Of a DNA stretch of 14,282 nt, positions 1 to 6,500 are shown one piece after another (positions within the stretch are counted from its first letter, which is position 1; each line of letters begins with the position of its first letter). A model generated the notes under the pieces. The model searched no databases, was not told where the DNA came from, and saw only the letters and a list, made by a program, of their open reading frames with translations. Made by a program: the position numbers and the translations under genes. Source of the DNA: JABIBU01 sp964464685 (GTDB taxonomy: Bacteria; Patescibacteriota; Patescibacteriia; Magasanikbacterales; UBA922). The stretch lies in assembly GCA_964464685.1 (NCBI GenBank), contig CAYXGV010000029.1, positions 1 to 14,282 on the forward strand, given 5' to 3'.

Positions 1-40
1 TGTTATAACGAGAATATTGTACTAAATTTTTAATTAATAG

Positions 41-733
41 TCAACCCCTTGCCACCGTAAACCCAATCACACGATTTGTTTGATTATTTTTTAAAACTTT
101 GGCACACTCCTGCAAAGTAGTCCCAGTAGTAAAAACATCATCAATTAATAAAATATTCCCATTAACTTCACCAATTAAATCAAAAGCGTTTTTAACATTT
201 ACCAACCTTTCTTCTCTACCAAGCTTGGCTTGCTGTAAGGTATGGCGATTACGAATCAAAATTTCTTGGCATGGTTTATTAATTTCTTGAGCAACTATCT
301 CAGCAATTAGTTTAGCTTGATTGAAGCCACGTTCAACCAACCTCTTTCTATGCAACGGTACTGGCACCACCAAATCAATATTGGAAAATAAAGACAAATT
401 TTTTTGTACAAAAATTTTTATCATCTTTTTCAAAACCACTGACACATCTTCGGCATGACTATATTTCAATGTCTGAATTATTTTACCAATCAAACCATCT
501 TCCTGATAAACAGTAATAGCAAAACTGGAATTTAAAAAAAGATCACGACCACAACCAAAACAATACTCCCCAAAACTAGTTTTTTTATGACAAACAGGAC
601 AACAAAACACCCCTGACATATTTATTTTCTCTAAACATTTTTCGCACAACCACGCCCCTTCCTTTTTACAACCCAAACAATACACCGGAAAAATATAATC
701 CTTAATTTTTTCTAATATTTTTTCAAAATTCAT
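41..733 (-). CDS. comF: ComF family protein (phosphoribosyltransferase fold, zinc-binding N-terminus)
   Basis: A 230-residue protein of ordinary ComF length. Two zinc-ribbon-like cysteine clusters are visible: CLGC at residues 19-22 with CEKC at 30-33, and CCPVC at 44-48 with CFGC at 58-61. The C-terminal half has the PRPP-loop signature LLIDDVFTTGTT near residues 195-206, and the protein ends in the family-typical FTVARG followed by TGA. In Bacillus and Haemophilus, ComF-family proteins are cytoplasmic and needed for natural transformation, where they are thought to help handle incoming single-stranded DNA. Being next to a type IV secretion-like operon fits DNA traffic but does not prove it. 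The frame stays open upstream to an ATG at 817, but those extra residues come from the GC-rich repeat and hairpin, so I chose the ATG at 733, which starts the conserved region. No Shine-Dalgarno site precedes it. The family call is firm; the exact role in this organism is inferred. Confidence 0.93.
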   Translation of the reverse strand: MNFEKILEKIKDYIFPVYCLGCKKEGAWLCEKCLEKINMSGVFCCPVCHKKTSFGEYCFGCGRDLFLNSSFAITVYQEDGLIGKIIQTLKYSHAEDVSVVLKKMIKIFVQKNLSLFSNIDLVVPVPLHRKRLVERGFNQAKLIAEIVAQEINKPCQEILIRNRHTLQQAKLGREERLVNVKNAFDLIGEVNGNILLIDDVFTTGTTLQECAKVLKNNQTNRVIGFTVARG

Positions 734-740
734 GCTTTTA

Positions 741-765
741 AAAAGGCGAGCTGAGCTCGCCTTTT
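741..765. terminator. Perfect 11-bp hairpin, terminator-like on both strands, directly upstream of comF
   Basis: The arms AAAAGGCGAGC (741-751) and GCTCGCCTTTT (755-765) are exact complements around a 3-base loop. Read on the minus strand, the stem ends in a run of T and lies only about 7 bases before the comF ATG. Read on the plus strand it is followed by TTTTGTTT. It could terminate the upstream secretion operon, act as an attenuator of comF, or be the end of the neighbouring repeat element. The structure is directly visible; its function is inferred. Confidence 0.55.
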
Positions 766-773
766 GTTTAAAC

Positions 774-840
774 TCTCCCCCTATCCCTCCCAAGGCGGGC
801 AGGCAGGGGGAGCACACGACGTAAGTCGGTGAGGGGGTCT
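774..840 (-). repeat. GC-rich stem-forming repeat, copy 1 (inverted relative to 954-999)
   Basis: The reverse complement of this segment aligns with 954-999. Both share AGACCCCC at one end, a CGTGT/GTCG core, and an outer stem CTCCCCCT / AGGGGGAG, here at 775-782 and 805-812. In this copy the stem closes over a 22-base loop containing CCCAAGGCGGG, whereas the other copy has a 3-base loop. The GC content contrasts sharply with the surrounding DNA. It looks like a dispersed palindromic repeat; whether it is mobile cannot be told from one window. Confidence 0.7.
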
Positions 841-953
841 GCCAAAGCTATAGAGCTTGTATTATCTGCATAACACCTAAACACGGCTGAATAAATGTCG
901 TCTAATATTTATATAATGTTGTTTAATTGGTAAAACATCCTTTAAGCTTCTCC
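841..953. other. AT-rich spacer between the two inverted repeat copies
   Basis: About 110 bases with no plausible gene. It contains TATAAT at 912-917 on the plus strand but no convincing -35 box at the right distance. On the minus strand TTTACC (934-929) lies 17 bases before TAAATA (911-906), a weak promoter-like pair that could serve comF. I see nothing stronger. Confidence 0.3.
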
Positions 954-999
954 AGACCCCCACCGTCACTTCGTGTCGGCTCCCCCTGATAGGGGGAGA
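954..999 (+). repeat. GC-rich stem-forming repeat, copy 2
   Basis: Inverted copy of 774-840. It has an imperfect stem CCGTCAC-TTC-GTGTCGG (one mismatch) at about 963-979 and a perfect 8-bp stem CTCCCCCT-GAT-AGGGGGAG at 980-998. It lies 11 bases beyond the end of the VirB8-like gene, so it may cap the operon mRNA, but there is no T-tract after the stem on the minus strand, so it is not called as a standard terminator. Confidence 0.7.
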
Positions 1000-1010
1000 A
1001 CGTGTTTGTT

Positions 1011-1595
1011 CTAATCCCAATAAAATGCATTTACTTTCCAATCACCAACCAACAAAATCAATTCCACCCTACCAGTCTTATATTCTACATTACTCAATCC
1101 ATTTTCTCTAATGGTTTGTTGTACCTCCAGTACAACTGTGGCTGAATTTTCTGTAATTTTATCAACATTCGCAGTAATAACTCGGGTAGTCAGGCCACTA
1201 TAATTCTCACTTTCAATTAACTTTTGTTTTTTCACCCACTTCTGCATTGATGGTGTGGTCAAATCAACCACATCTTCAATATGCTGATTACTGTTTTGAT
1301 TAGAAAAAGTAAAAAATCTTTCAGTAAAAATACGCGAAATTTGTTTGATATAAGTTTCACTAGCATCTTTTTCCACGGCTACCCCAAACTCATTGGTAAT
1401 TATCGGTCTCGACTCTTTCTGAGAAAATGTATTTTCATTATCCGATATATCAAAAGGAACGTTCGTGTATGATGGTAACGATTCATTATCATTAATATTT
1501 CTATTAAATACAAATAGATACAATAAAACAAAAATTAATACCAACGAAACAAAGACACTTACAATTATAAAAATTTTTTTTCTTAGATCTAACAT
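1011..1595 (-). CDS. Single-pass membrane protein with probable NTF2/VirB8-like extracytoplasmic domain
   Basis: The 194-residue protein has a short basic N-terminus, one strong hydrophobic helix at about residues 9-30, then an Asn/Ser/Pro-rich linker to about residue 75. A compact alpha-plus-beta domain at about 80-194 begins with a helix carrying ISRIFTERFFTFS and ends in alternating beta strands including GDWKVNAFYWD. That layout (inside anchor, outside NTF2-like domain) is the one used by VirB8 and TcpC channel proteins. It is the last gene of the secretion-like operon, 24 bases after the VirB4 stop. I infer a VirB8-like scaffold role from topology and position, because no sequence motif settles it. 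The start ATG at 1595 gives the anchor helix and has no Shine-Dalgarno site. Confidence 0.8.
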   Translation of the reverse strand: MLDLRKKIFIIVSVFVSLVLIFVLLYLFVFNRNINDNESLPSYTNVPFDISDNENTFSQKESRPIITNEFGVAVEKDASETYIKQISRIFTERFFTFSNQNSNQHIEDVVDLTTPSMQKWVKKQKLIESENYSGLTTRVITANVDKITENSATVVLEVQQTIRENGLSNVEYKTGRVELILLVGDWKVNAFYWD

Positions 1596-1619
1596 AAGTT
1601 TATTTATTTATTTAAAAAA

Positions 1620-3491
1620 TTAAGATCTCTTACCCATTTCTCTATCAAAATCTTTTCTCGCTTTTTCTATTTCCAACAGCTGTGCCGGATCAGAGGTAAT
1701 TAGTTGATCTTCGGTATAAGAAGCTACTACTTTTATAGCAGCGTGCTTAAGTCCGGCAAAAAATATCCCCTCACCTTCTGAACCTTCTAACAATAAATAT
1801 TTTTCGCCTTCTGTTAGCATAAAGGTCTTCTGAATAGTTTCAATAGCTGATGGTGATTGACGCAAAAGTAATTGCAAAGCCGAATTATTTACAATGGCTT
1901 GACCATACTGAGAGCGTAAAAAATCATTAACATCCTGCGTAATGGTTGTGACACCTAAATAATATTTACGACAACGTTTAACCAGCGCATAAATAAATTT
2001 GGCACTATCTTCATGCATCATTAACCACCAAGCTTCATCAATTACCAAGAGTCTCTTTTTTCTTTCGCTCCGAACTATATTCCACACATAATTAACCAAG
2101 GTATAAATAGCCATTGGCCTTAATTCATCCTCCAAATCACGAACACTAAATATCACCAACTGATTATTCATATTAACATTTGTTGGTGAATTGAAAAGTC
2201 CAGCAAAAGTTCCTTCGGTAAATTTACGTAATTTTAAAACCAAGGTTTCGGCTCCATCCATACCTTCCAAAACTTCTAATAAATCTTGCATGATTGGTGG
2301 CTCAACCGTGGCCAAATCAGAAGCTGGTGTAATATCTTTTTTAGCATAAGTTTCAATCAAAGCTCGATCCATGACTGAATCTTCTTGAGCCGTTAAACTA
2401 CCAAACATAATTCGGATCAAACCTTTGGCAGTAATGACTGCACTCCTAATGATATCTTCAGTAGATATTTCTTGGCCGACCGGTCGAGGTAAATCAAACG
2501 GATTTACCTTACTTTCTGATGCCAGAGAAATACTGACATAAGTACCCCCAACCGCCTCAGACAAATGTGCATATTCCATTTCCGGATCAATAATTATTAC
2601 ATCAGTCCCCTGCATCATACTACGCAGTACCTCCAATTTAACAGCATAGGATTTACCAGCACCAGAAGTGGCAAACACCACCATATTGGCATTTTGTAAA
2701 GAAAATCTATCAAACAAAATCAAACTATTATTATGTCGGTTAACACCATATAATATGCCGTTATCACTGGTTAACTCAGCCGACATAAAAGGAAAGGAAG
2801 CTGCAATCGGTGATGAATTCATGTTAAAGGAAATACTGAGCTCATCAATTCCAATTGGCAAGGTAGAATTAAATCCCTGTTCTGACTGAAACAAAACGTG
2901 TTTGGTATAAATTAATTTACCCCCAAAGATGTTTTCCATTTCTTCAGTAGCCCTGTCCAATTCTTCTTTTGATTTAGAATAGAGCGTAATATAAAAGGAA
3001 AATTGAAAAAAATGTTCCACCCCTTGGGTAAGATCATCGCGCAATTGTTCAATATCTCGCAAAGCAGTTTCACGCAAGGGGTCTCGTGGTGCTCCTTTTT
3101 CAGTATCAGATGAAAGTTGGGCTTGTAGCGCACCAACTTTTTTCTTTAATTGTTTTAAAATAATATTGGCCTGAACTGGATAAAAAAACATGCTAACATC
3201 CATTGATATATTCAAATTCAAAATTGATGCGTTCCAACCAACTGAGATATAACGCGGATAAGTAACAACAAAAATTGTCCGCAAAAAAGTATCGCCCAAT
3301 TGAACAAAATTACTCTCTACCCTAAGAGCCGAGGGAGCAATCAAATCTCGAATAGATACTACCCCCGCTCGATAAACCTTCTCTTCTTCCAAAGTAATCA
3401 GCTCCTCTGCAATTTGTTTTTTCTTGACAGCTGTTTCTTCTTGTATCTTTTCTTTAGGTTGTTTTTTTAATCCGATTGGTTTAAATGGCAT
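1620..3491 (-). CDS. virB4: VirB4-family type IV secretion ATPase
   Basis: A 623-residue cytoplasmic motor ATPase. Residues about 45-250 look like the VirB4/TraC N-terminal domain, and the C-terminal RecA-like domain carries Walker A ATSGAGKS at about 274-281, the following strand VIIIDPEMEY at about 298-307, Walker B LLVIDEAWW at about 481-489 and the conserved TITQD at about 516-520. VirB4 proteins power substrate transfer and pilus or channel assembly at the inner membrane face. The frame extends two codons further to a TTG at 3497, but I chose the ATG at 3491. It follows the VirB4 N-domain-like gene by 33 bases and precedes the VirB8-like gene. It is somewhat shorter than the roughly 800-residue proteobacterial VirB4. 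No internal damage is seen and both nucleotide-binding motifs are intact. Confidence 0.93.
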   Translation of the reverse strand: MPFKPIGLKKQPKEKIQEETAVKKKQIAEELITLEEEKVYRAGVVSIRDLIAPSALRVESNFVQLGDTFLRTIFVVTYPRYISVGWNASILNLNISMDVSMFFYPVQANIILKQLKKKVGALQAQLSSDTEKGAPRDPLRETALRDIEQLRDDLTQGVEHFFQFSFYITLYSKSKEELDRATEEMENIFGGKLIYTKHVLFQSEQGFNSTLPIGIDELSISFNMNSSPIAASFPFMSAELTSDNGILYGVNRHNNSLILFDRFSLQNANMVVFATSGAGKSYAVKLEVLRSMMQGTDVIIIDPEMEYAHLSEAVGGTYVSISLASESKVNPFDLPRPVGQEISTEDIIRSAVITAKGLIRIMFGSLTAQEDSVMDRALIETYAKKDITPASDLATVEPPIMQDLLEVLEGMDGAETLVLKLRKFTEGTFAGLFNSPTNVNMNNQLVIFSVRDLEDELRPMAIYTLVNYVWNIVRSERKKRLLVIDEAWWLMMHEDSAKFIYALVKRCRKYYLGVTTITQDVNDFLRSQYGQAIVNNSALQLLLRQSPSAIETIQKTFMLTEGEKYLLLEGSEGEGIFFAGLKHAAIKVVASYTEDQLITSDPAQLLEIEKARKDFDREMGKRS

Positions 3492-3524
3492 AATCAAATT
3501 AATTTAAACGAAAAACCAAAAATG

Positions 3525-4211
3525 CTAAAACTCTTCTATTTGTATATCATTAATTGGCTGTAATTGCTCGGCAATAGATATGTCAGGGTTATAACTTGAA
3601 TAATATAATTCAATTAAAGATTGGGTATCCAACTGCACCACTTCCAAACTCATCCCCTGTAAACCGCCAATCACTTTTCTTACTCTTTGATCCAGCTCTT
3701 CTTTTCTCTGTTTAAAACGCTCGTCTTTTAATTTAATGGTTAAAGCTGGTTTTATCACTTCTTTAAAACGTGACCAAAAACTTTTTTTGCGATTAGAAGC
3801 CGGGTCATAAGAAGTCACCACGAAAAATTTCTTTGTCATAATCTGGCCGATGTCAACCAGCTCGCTCACAAACGCCCTATAATCTGCAATCTGAGTTCTC
3901 AATAATTCATTATTCTGTTCTTTTTCCAATTTAATTAAATTTTCTAAATATGGTTTGATTTGTAAACGTCTAGACTGCACTACAATTTGTAAAGGAAAAT
4001 CCAGAGAATTCAAAAAACTAACATAGGAAGAAATCAATGCATTTTGTTCATCTTCTGATTTCAAAGCAAAGTTAATACTAGATGTAATCAAAACAGATCT
4101 TAGTGTGCCATCTTTCAATATCACAACTCCGTCCCTTATTTCAGAAATTGGTAGATAGGTTTGCGAAGCCGGACGCTTATTATTTTGTTTTTGAGCCTTT
4201 TTGCTTTTCAT
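3525..4211 (-). CDS. TraC/VirB4 N-terminal-domain-like protein without ATPase domain
   Basis: The 228-residue soluble protein has a basic, likely disordered N-terminus (residues 1-17) and then a domain with EIRDGVVILKDGTL at about 24-37 and SFLNSLDFPLQIVVQSR at about 65-81. That pattern resembles the opening beta-rich part of TraC/VirB4 proteins. A charged helical region follows, then strand FFVVTSYDP near 129-137. No Walker motif is present, so it cannot be a motor. It lies immediately before a VirB4 that has its own N-domain, so it is better read as a separate partner or paralogue than as the missing half of a split gene. Its ATG abuts the insertion-like block at 4212-4741, so the original ribosome-binding region may have been replaced. 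The family call is moderate; a role as a VirB4 accessory is inferred. Confidence 0.78.
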   Translation of the reverse strand: MKSKKAQKQNNKRPASQTYLPISEIRDGVVILKDGTLRSVLITSSINFALKSEDEQNALISSYVSFLNSLDFPLQIVVQSRRLQIKPYLENLIKLEKEQNNELLRTQIADYRAFVSELVDIGQIMTKKFFVVTSYDPASNRKKSFWSRFKEVIKPALTIKLKDERFKQRKEELDQRVRKVIGGLQGMSLEVVQLDTQSLIELYYSSYNPDISIAEQLQPINDIQIEEF

Positions 4212-4215
4212 AATG

Positions 4216-4248
4216 TATACGGATTATGGATAATGCGGATATACAGAT
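4216..4248 (+). repeat. Left inverted-repeat arm of the GxxExxY block
   Basis: Contains TATACGGATTA and GGATAATGCGGAT, which recur in reverse complement at 4702-4734 with three mismatches over 33 bases. It lies downstream of the GxxExxY gene and directly upstream of the VirB4 N-domain-like gene, whose start codon is 5 bases away. Confidence 0.85.
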
Positions 4249-4263
4249 ACAGGTATAATAATT

Positions 4264-4656
4264 CTAATGAGGTAAATTTGGATTTAATATTCTTTTTATT
4301 ACACAACCATTTAATCCAAAATTTACCAACAAACATAATTTTAACCCGCTACTTACTAGATATCTCTGACACTGCATGTAATCATTTCTAGAAAAACTAG
4401 GGGTAGCTTTTACTTCAATTATTATTTTATTATCCACAATAAAATCTATTCTATTCCTTCCTTTTTTCTCTCCAACAAAACTTTTATTTAACACTATTTC
4501 CCTACCATAATTTAATAATTTGACCTTTAATTTTTCTTCAATCAAATCACAGTATTGTTTTTCGTTTCTAAATTTACCTAATTCATTGTGTACTTCATAA
4601 AAAATACCACGCAAAATATATGAAAGAACCTCATGAATTAAAACTATCCTCTCCAT
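4264..4656 (-). CDS. GxxExxY-family protein (PD-(D/E)XK nuclease-like)
   Basis: The 130-residue protein has a helical N-terminal part containing EVHNELGKFRNEKQY (residues 21-35), a variant of the family's G..E..Y motif with G27, E32 and Y35. Then comes a nuclease-like core: D71 in RIDFIV and E81-V-K83 in IIIEVKA, the D-(x9)-ExK spacing of PD-(D/E)XK enzymes. The end NPNLPH also fits the family. Biochemical function of GxxExxY proteins is not established as far as I know; the fold predicts nucleic acid cleavage or binding. It is alone inside a pair of inverted repeats within an unrelated operon, which suggests a selfish or hitchhiking gene. The start at 4656 has no Shine-Dalgarno site. The length is typical and the putative catalytic residues are intact. 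Confidence 0.88.
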   Translation of the reverse strand: MERIVLIHEVLSYILRGIFYEVHNELGKFRNEKQYCDLIEEKLKVKLLNYGREIVLNKSFVGEKKGRNRIDFIVDNKIIIEVKATPSFSRNDYMQCQRYLVSSGLKLCLLVNFGLNGCVIKRILNPNLPH

Positions 4657-4680
4657 AGTATTATTTACTTAAAAAAAATC

Positions 4681-4730
4681 ATCCGCATATTTATCCGTAA
4701 CATCCGTAAATCCGCATTATCCGTAATCCG
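4681..4730 (+). repeat. Irregular array of six ATCCG words
   Basis: ATCCG begins at 4681, 4693, 4702, 4710, 4719 and 4726, mostly as ATCCGTAA or ATCCGCAT, with spacings of 7-12 bases. The array overlaps the right inverted-repeat arm and extends beyond it towards the GxxExxY start codon. The left arm has only two exact reverse-complement copies plus degenerate ones. Confidence 0.75.
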
Positions 4731-4734
4731 TATA
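4702..4734 (-). repeat. Right inverted-repeat arm of the GxxExxY block
   Basis: Reverse complement of 4216-4248 at 30 of 33 positions. It begins 8 bases beyond the prgI stop codon. In an operon transcript the two arms could pair into a long stem with the GxxExxY gene in the loop. Confidence 0.85.
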
Positions 4735-4741
4735 TATCCTT

Positions 4742-5173
4742 CTATAATTCATCCTCCGGCCTATAAAACCCTCCGGTATTTACAATCAGAGCCAAATCCC
4801 TAATGTGTTCTGGGCGGGCATTTTTAATGGCCTCTTTGGCAACCACCTCTTCCACTTCTTCTTTTCGTAGATAATCCAGCTCCTTGTCAGAGTAATCTTT
4901 TCTCCAAATCCTCAAGGCTGGATGTCGCAAGGTCTGAATAATATTTAAAATTACATAATGAAAATCTTGACCATTAACTTTAACAAAAGAAAAGGTCACG
5001 GCCAACGAACCAATTACCAAAGCTATTATAACAAATAAAGTGAAATCAGCCAATTTATAAGAAATAAAAATAACCAAACCAGCCCCTAACAAAATTAAAA
5101 ATTGACGAACCGTTATCGGTCCGAAAATTTTATCCTCTACATCAATAAATTGTGGTACCACAAATTGCTGCAT
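4742..5173 (-). CDS. prgI: PrgI family (VirB3-like) inner-membrane protein
   Basis: The 143-residue protein has an N-terminal signature VPQFIDVEDKIFGPIT at about residues 6-21, then two close transmembrane helices at about 23-39 and 43-63 joined by a short turn, and a charged cytoplasmic C-terminal half containing HPALRIWRKDY. This matches PrgI/VirB3-type proteins, small hairpin membrane subunits that sit beside VirB4 in type IV secretion machines. In most such loci the gene directly precedes the VirB4 genes; here the GxxExxY block separates them. It follows the unrecognised 431-residue gene by 27 bases. The last 50 residues, acidic and helical, go beyond the core family length. ATG at 5173, no Shine-Dalgarno site. 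The family call is strong; the subunit role comes from homology. Confidence 0.88.
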   Translation of the reverse strand: MQQFVVPQFIDVEDKIFGPITVRQFLILLGAGLVIFISYKLADFTLFVIIALVIGSLAVTFSFVKVNGQDFHYVILNIIQTLRHPALRIWRKDYSDKELDYLRKEEVEEVVAKEAIKNARPEHIRDLALIVNTGGFYRPEDEL

Positions 5174-5200
5174 AACTTTGAGCGTTTAAACTATTGTACA

Positions 5201-6496
5201 TTATTCTAACTCTTTTTCTAATTTTACAATTCCACCCACCTCGTCCCAAGTCAAAGTATCGCTACCCAAGGCCAGATCTTTAATTTTTGACTCACTAACC
5301 ATGGCTTTTTTGAGTAAATTTTGGTACTGTCCATAAAGTGGACTTTCATACCAAGCTTGCATGGCCTGAAAATATAAAACAATTGAATCTTTTTTCAAAA
5401 CTTTAAATTTCTGTAATAACTTTTTGAAATTATCAGCCGTGCCATCACCCAATCTTCGTAAATCTATCAAAGAAAAATTTTTAATTTCTTCAATCGGACC
5501 CGTAGCCTTCCTTTCTTCAATTAACGGTTCGGATTCGTTGGATTTTATAATTAGTTTTGGTTTTATCACATCATGTAAAACTGGTTTCCCAACTGTTTTT
5601 TCTCTTGGTAAAAAAATACTGGCTTTGGGGGTTACTTCCTCTGCACGTTTTATAGTTATTTTATCAGCTTCTAACACTGGTGACATTTTTCTCGTTAATT
5701 TCTCGTTCGCCAAATGCCAGACTTCTTTTACTATTTTTAACAATTCATCTGCCTCTTCATTTTTTAAACCCAAACCACCAATAGCGGTTGATCTTGAAAC
5801 ATAAATCAAAAATTGAGCATCATCTCTAATTTCTTTTACTCGTGAAGTTATCAAAGACTGCAATCTGGCTCGCAAATTATCTGAAATTGGAAATTTTATT
5901 CTTTTCAAAACTTCGGCAAACAAATCATCTTTTTTGTCTGGCAAAACTCCCAAACTACTGTGTTTGTTTAATTCTTCAACTTCATCTTCTAGCGGTGATT
6001 TGTTATCATCCTTTGTCCATACTCTGTTAATTTGTGTTTTTTCCGCCCGAGGCGGACCAGCCTTGGGCTGGGTGTTTTTTCCGCCCGAGGCGGACCAGCC
6101 TTGGGCTGGGTGTTTTCGTATTTCAGCGTACTCCGCTTCATCAACAAAAATATTTTTAACTGGCGCAGTAGTCGCGAGTTCGTGTTCCCCCTCTTCCATA
6201 GGTAAAACCTGAGATGTTGGTAATTCAACCACTGGAGTTTTTTGAACAGGTTCGACTATCGGTGTTCTGGATTTAGGTTTGTTTTCTAGGGTTGTTATCG
6301 GGGTTCGGGGTTCTGGTTCGGAATCAGTTATAGGAGTTCGGAATTCGGATTCTGGTTCGGGTTCAATTTTATTTATCCCAATATCTTTTTCTTCATCCAC
6401 AGGAGTATTTTTTTGTTTCCGATACTCAGCAAACTCAGCCATGGTCATACGAACCTGGGTGCCATCAGATTTTTTCACAAGAATTGTTCCTGACAT
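5201..6496 (-). CDS. Unrecognised soluble protein with Pro/Glu-rich linker, in secretion operon
   Basis: A 431-residue protein I do not recognise. Residues 1-30 are a small conserved-looking head (ILVKKSDGTQV, then MAEFAEYRK). Residues about 31-125 are low-complexity, rich in Pro, Glu and Thr, with an RTPI word repeated (53, 64, 77, and KTPV at 86). Residues 129-154 come from a 38-bp DNA tandem repeat read in two frames. Two helical regions follow (about 175-275 and 335-431), the second with VLYFQAMQAWYESPLYGQY. AEYAEIRK at 121-128 echoes AEFAEYRK at 20-27, hinting at an internal duplication. There is no membrane helix or signal peptide. The start lies 4 bases after the previous stop, suggesting coupled translation and a shared role with the secretion machine, perhaps as a cytoplasmic adaptor. 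That role is inference only. Confidence 0.82.
   Translation of the reverse strand: MSGTILVKKSDGTQVRMTMAEFAEYRKQKNTPVDEEKDIGINKIEPEPESEFRTPITDSEPEPRTPITTLENKPKSRTPIVEPVQKTPVVELPTSQVLPMEEGEHELATTAPVKNIFVDEAEYAEIRKHPAQGWSASGGKNTQPKAGPPRAEKTQINRVWTKDDNKSPLEDEVEELNKHSSLGVLPDKKDDLFAEVLKRIKFPISDNLRARLQSLITSRVKEIRDDAQFLIYVSRSTAIGGLGLKNEEADELLKIVKEVWHLANEKLTRKMSPVLEADKITIKRAEEVTPKASIFLPREKTVGKPVLHDVIKPKLIIKSNESEPLIEERKATGPIEEIKNFSLIDLRRLGDGTADNFKKLLQKFKVLKKDSIVLYFQAMQAWYESPLYGQYQNLLKKAMVSESKIKDLALGSDTLTWDEVGGIVKLEKELE
6034..6109 (-). repeat. Two tandem copies of a 38-bp palindrome-rich repeat inside a coding region
   Basis: Units at 6034-6071 and 6072-6109 appear identical, and the first 7 bases of a third copy follow at 6110-6116. 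Each unit holds two small perfect stems, CCGCC-CGA-GGCGG and CCAGCC-TTG-GGCTGG, plus a run of six T on the plus strand (six A in gene sense). Because 38 is not a multiple of 3, the two copies encode different peptides in the host gene: HPAQGWSASGGKN, then TQPKAGPPRAEKT. GC content is far above the neighbouring DNA. Confidence 0.92.
6230..6340 (-). repeat. Degenerate RTPI-encoding repeats
   Basis: Codes for residues 53-89 of the unrecognised 431-residue protein, where RTPI occurs three times and KTPV once, at spacings of 9-13 residues among Glu and Pro. The DNA shows matching GTTCGG and GGAGTTCGG words. It is probably an expanding disordered linker. Confidence 0.65.
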
Positions 6497-6500
6497 AATT

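Larger units (their letters stand above)
4212..4741 (-). mobile_element. Insertion-like block: GxxExxY gene between inverted repeats
   Basis: All DNA between the prgI stop codon and the next secretion gene's start codon forms one unit: an inverted-repeat arm, a single nuclease-like gene, and a second arm. The arms match at 30 of 33 positions in opposite orientation (4216-4248 against 4702-4734). The secretion genes on either side continue in the same direction, with short gaps elsewhere of 4-33 bases, so this 530-base block looks like an addition to the operon. No transposase and no clear target-site duplication is visible, so mobility is inferred. Confidence 0.55.

Noticed and set aside
734..817. 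N-terminal extension of comF to an ATG at 817
   Set aside because: The added residues are encoded by the hairpin and the GC-rich repeat and do not resemble ComF; the conserved region begins at the ATG at 733.
980..998. Rho-independent terminator of the secretion operon
   Set aside because: The stem is perfect, but no T-tract follows on the minus strand and the same stem recurs at 775-812, so it is treated as part of a repeat.
1620..4211. A single VirB4 gene split by a frameshift into two parts
   Set aside because: The 623-residue protein has its own N-terminal domain, both proteins have sensible starts and stops, and a 33-base gap separates them.
6034..6116. CRISPR array
   Set aside because: The units are directly adjacent with no spacers between them.
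5934..6228. Overlapping open frames on both strands across the 38-bp repeat
   Set aside because: They exist because the palindromic repeat is open in several frames; the long minus-strand gene at 5201-6496 explains the region.
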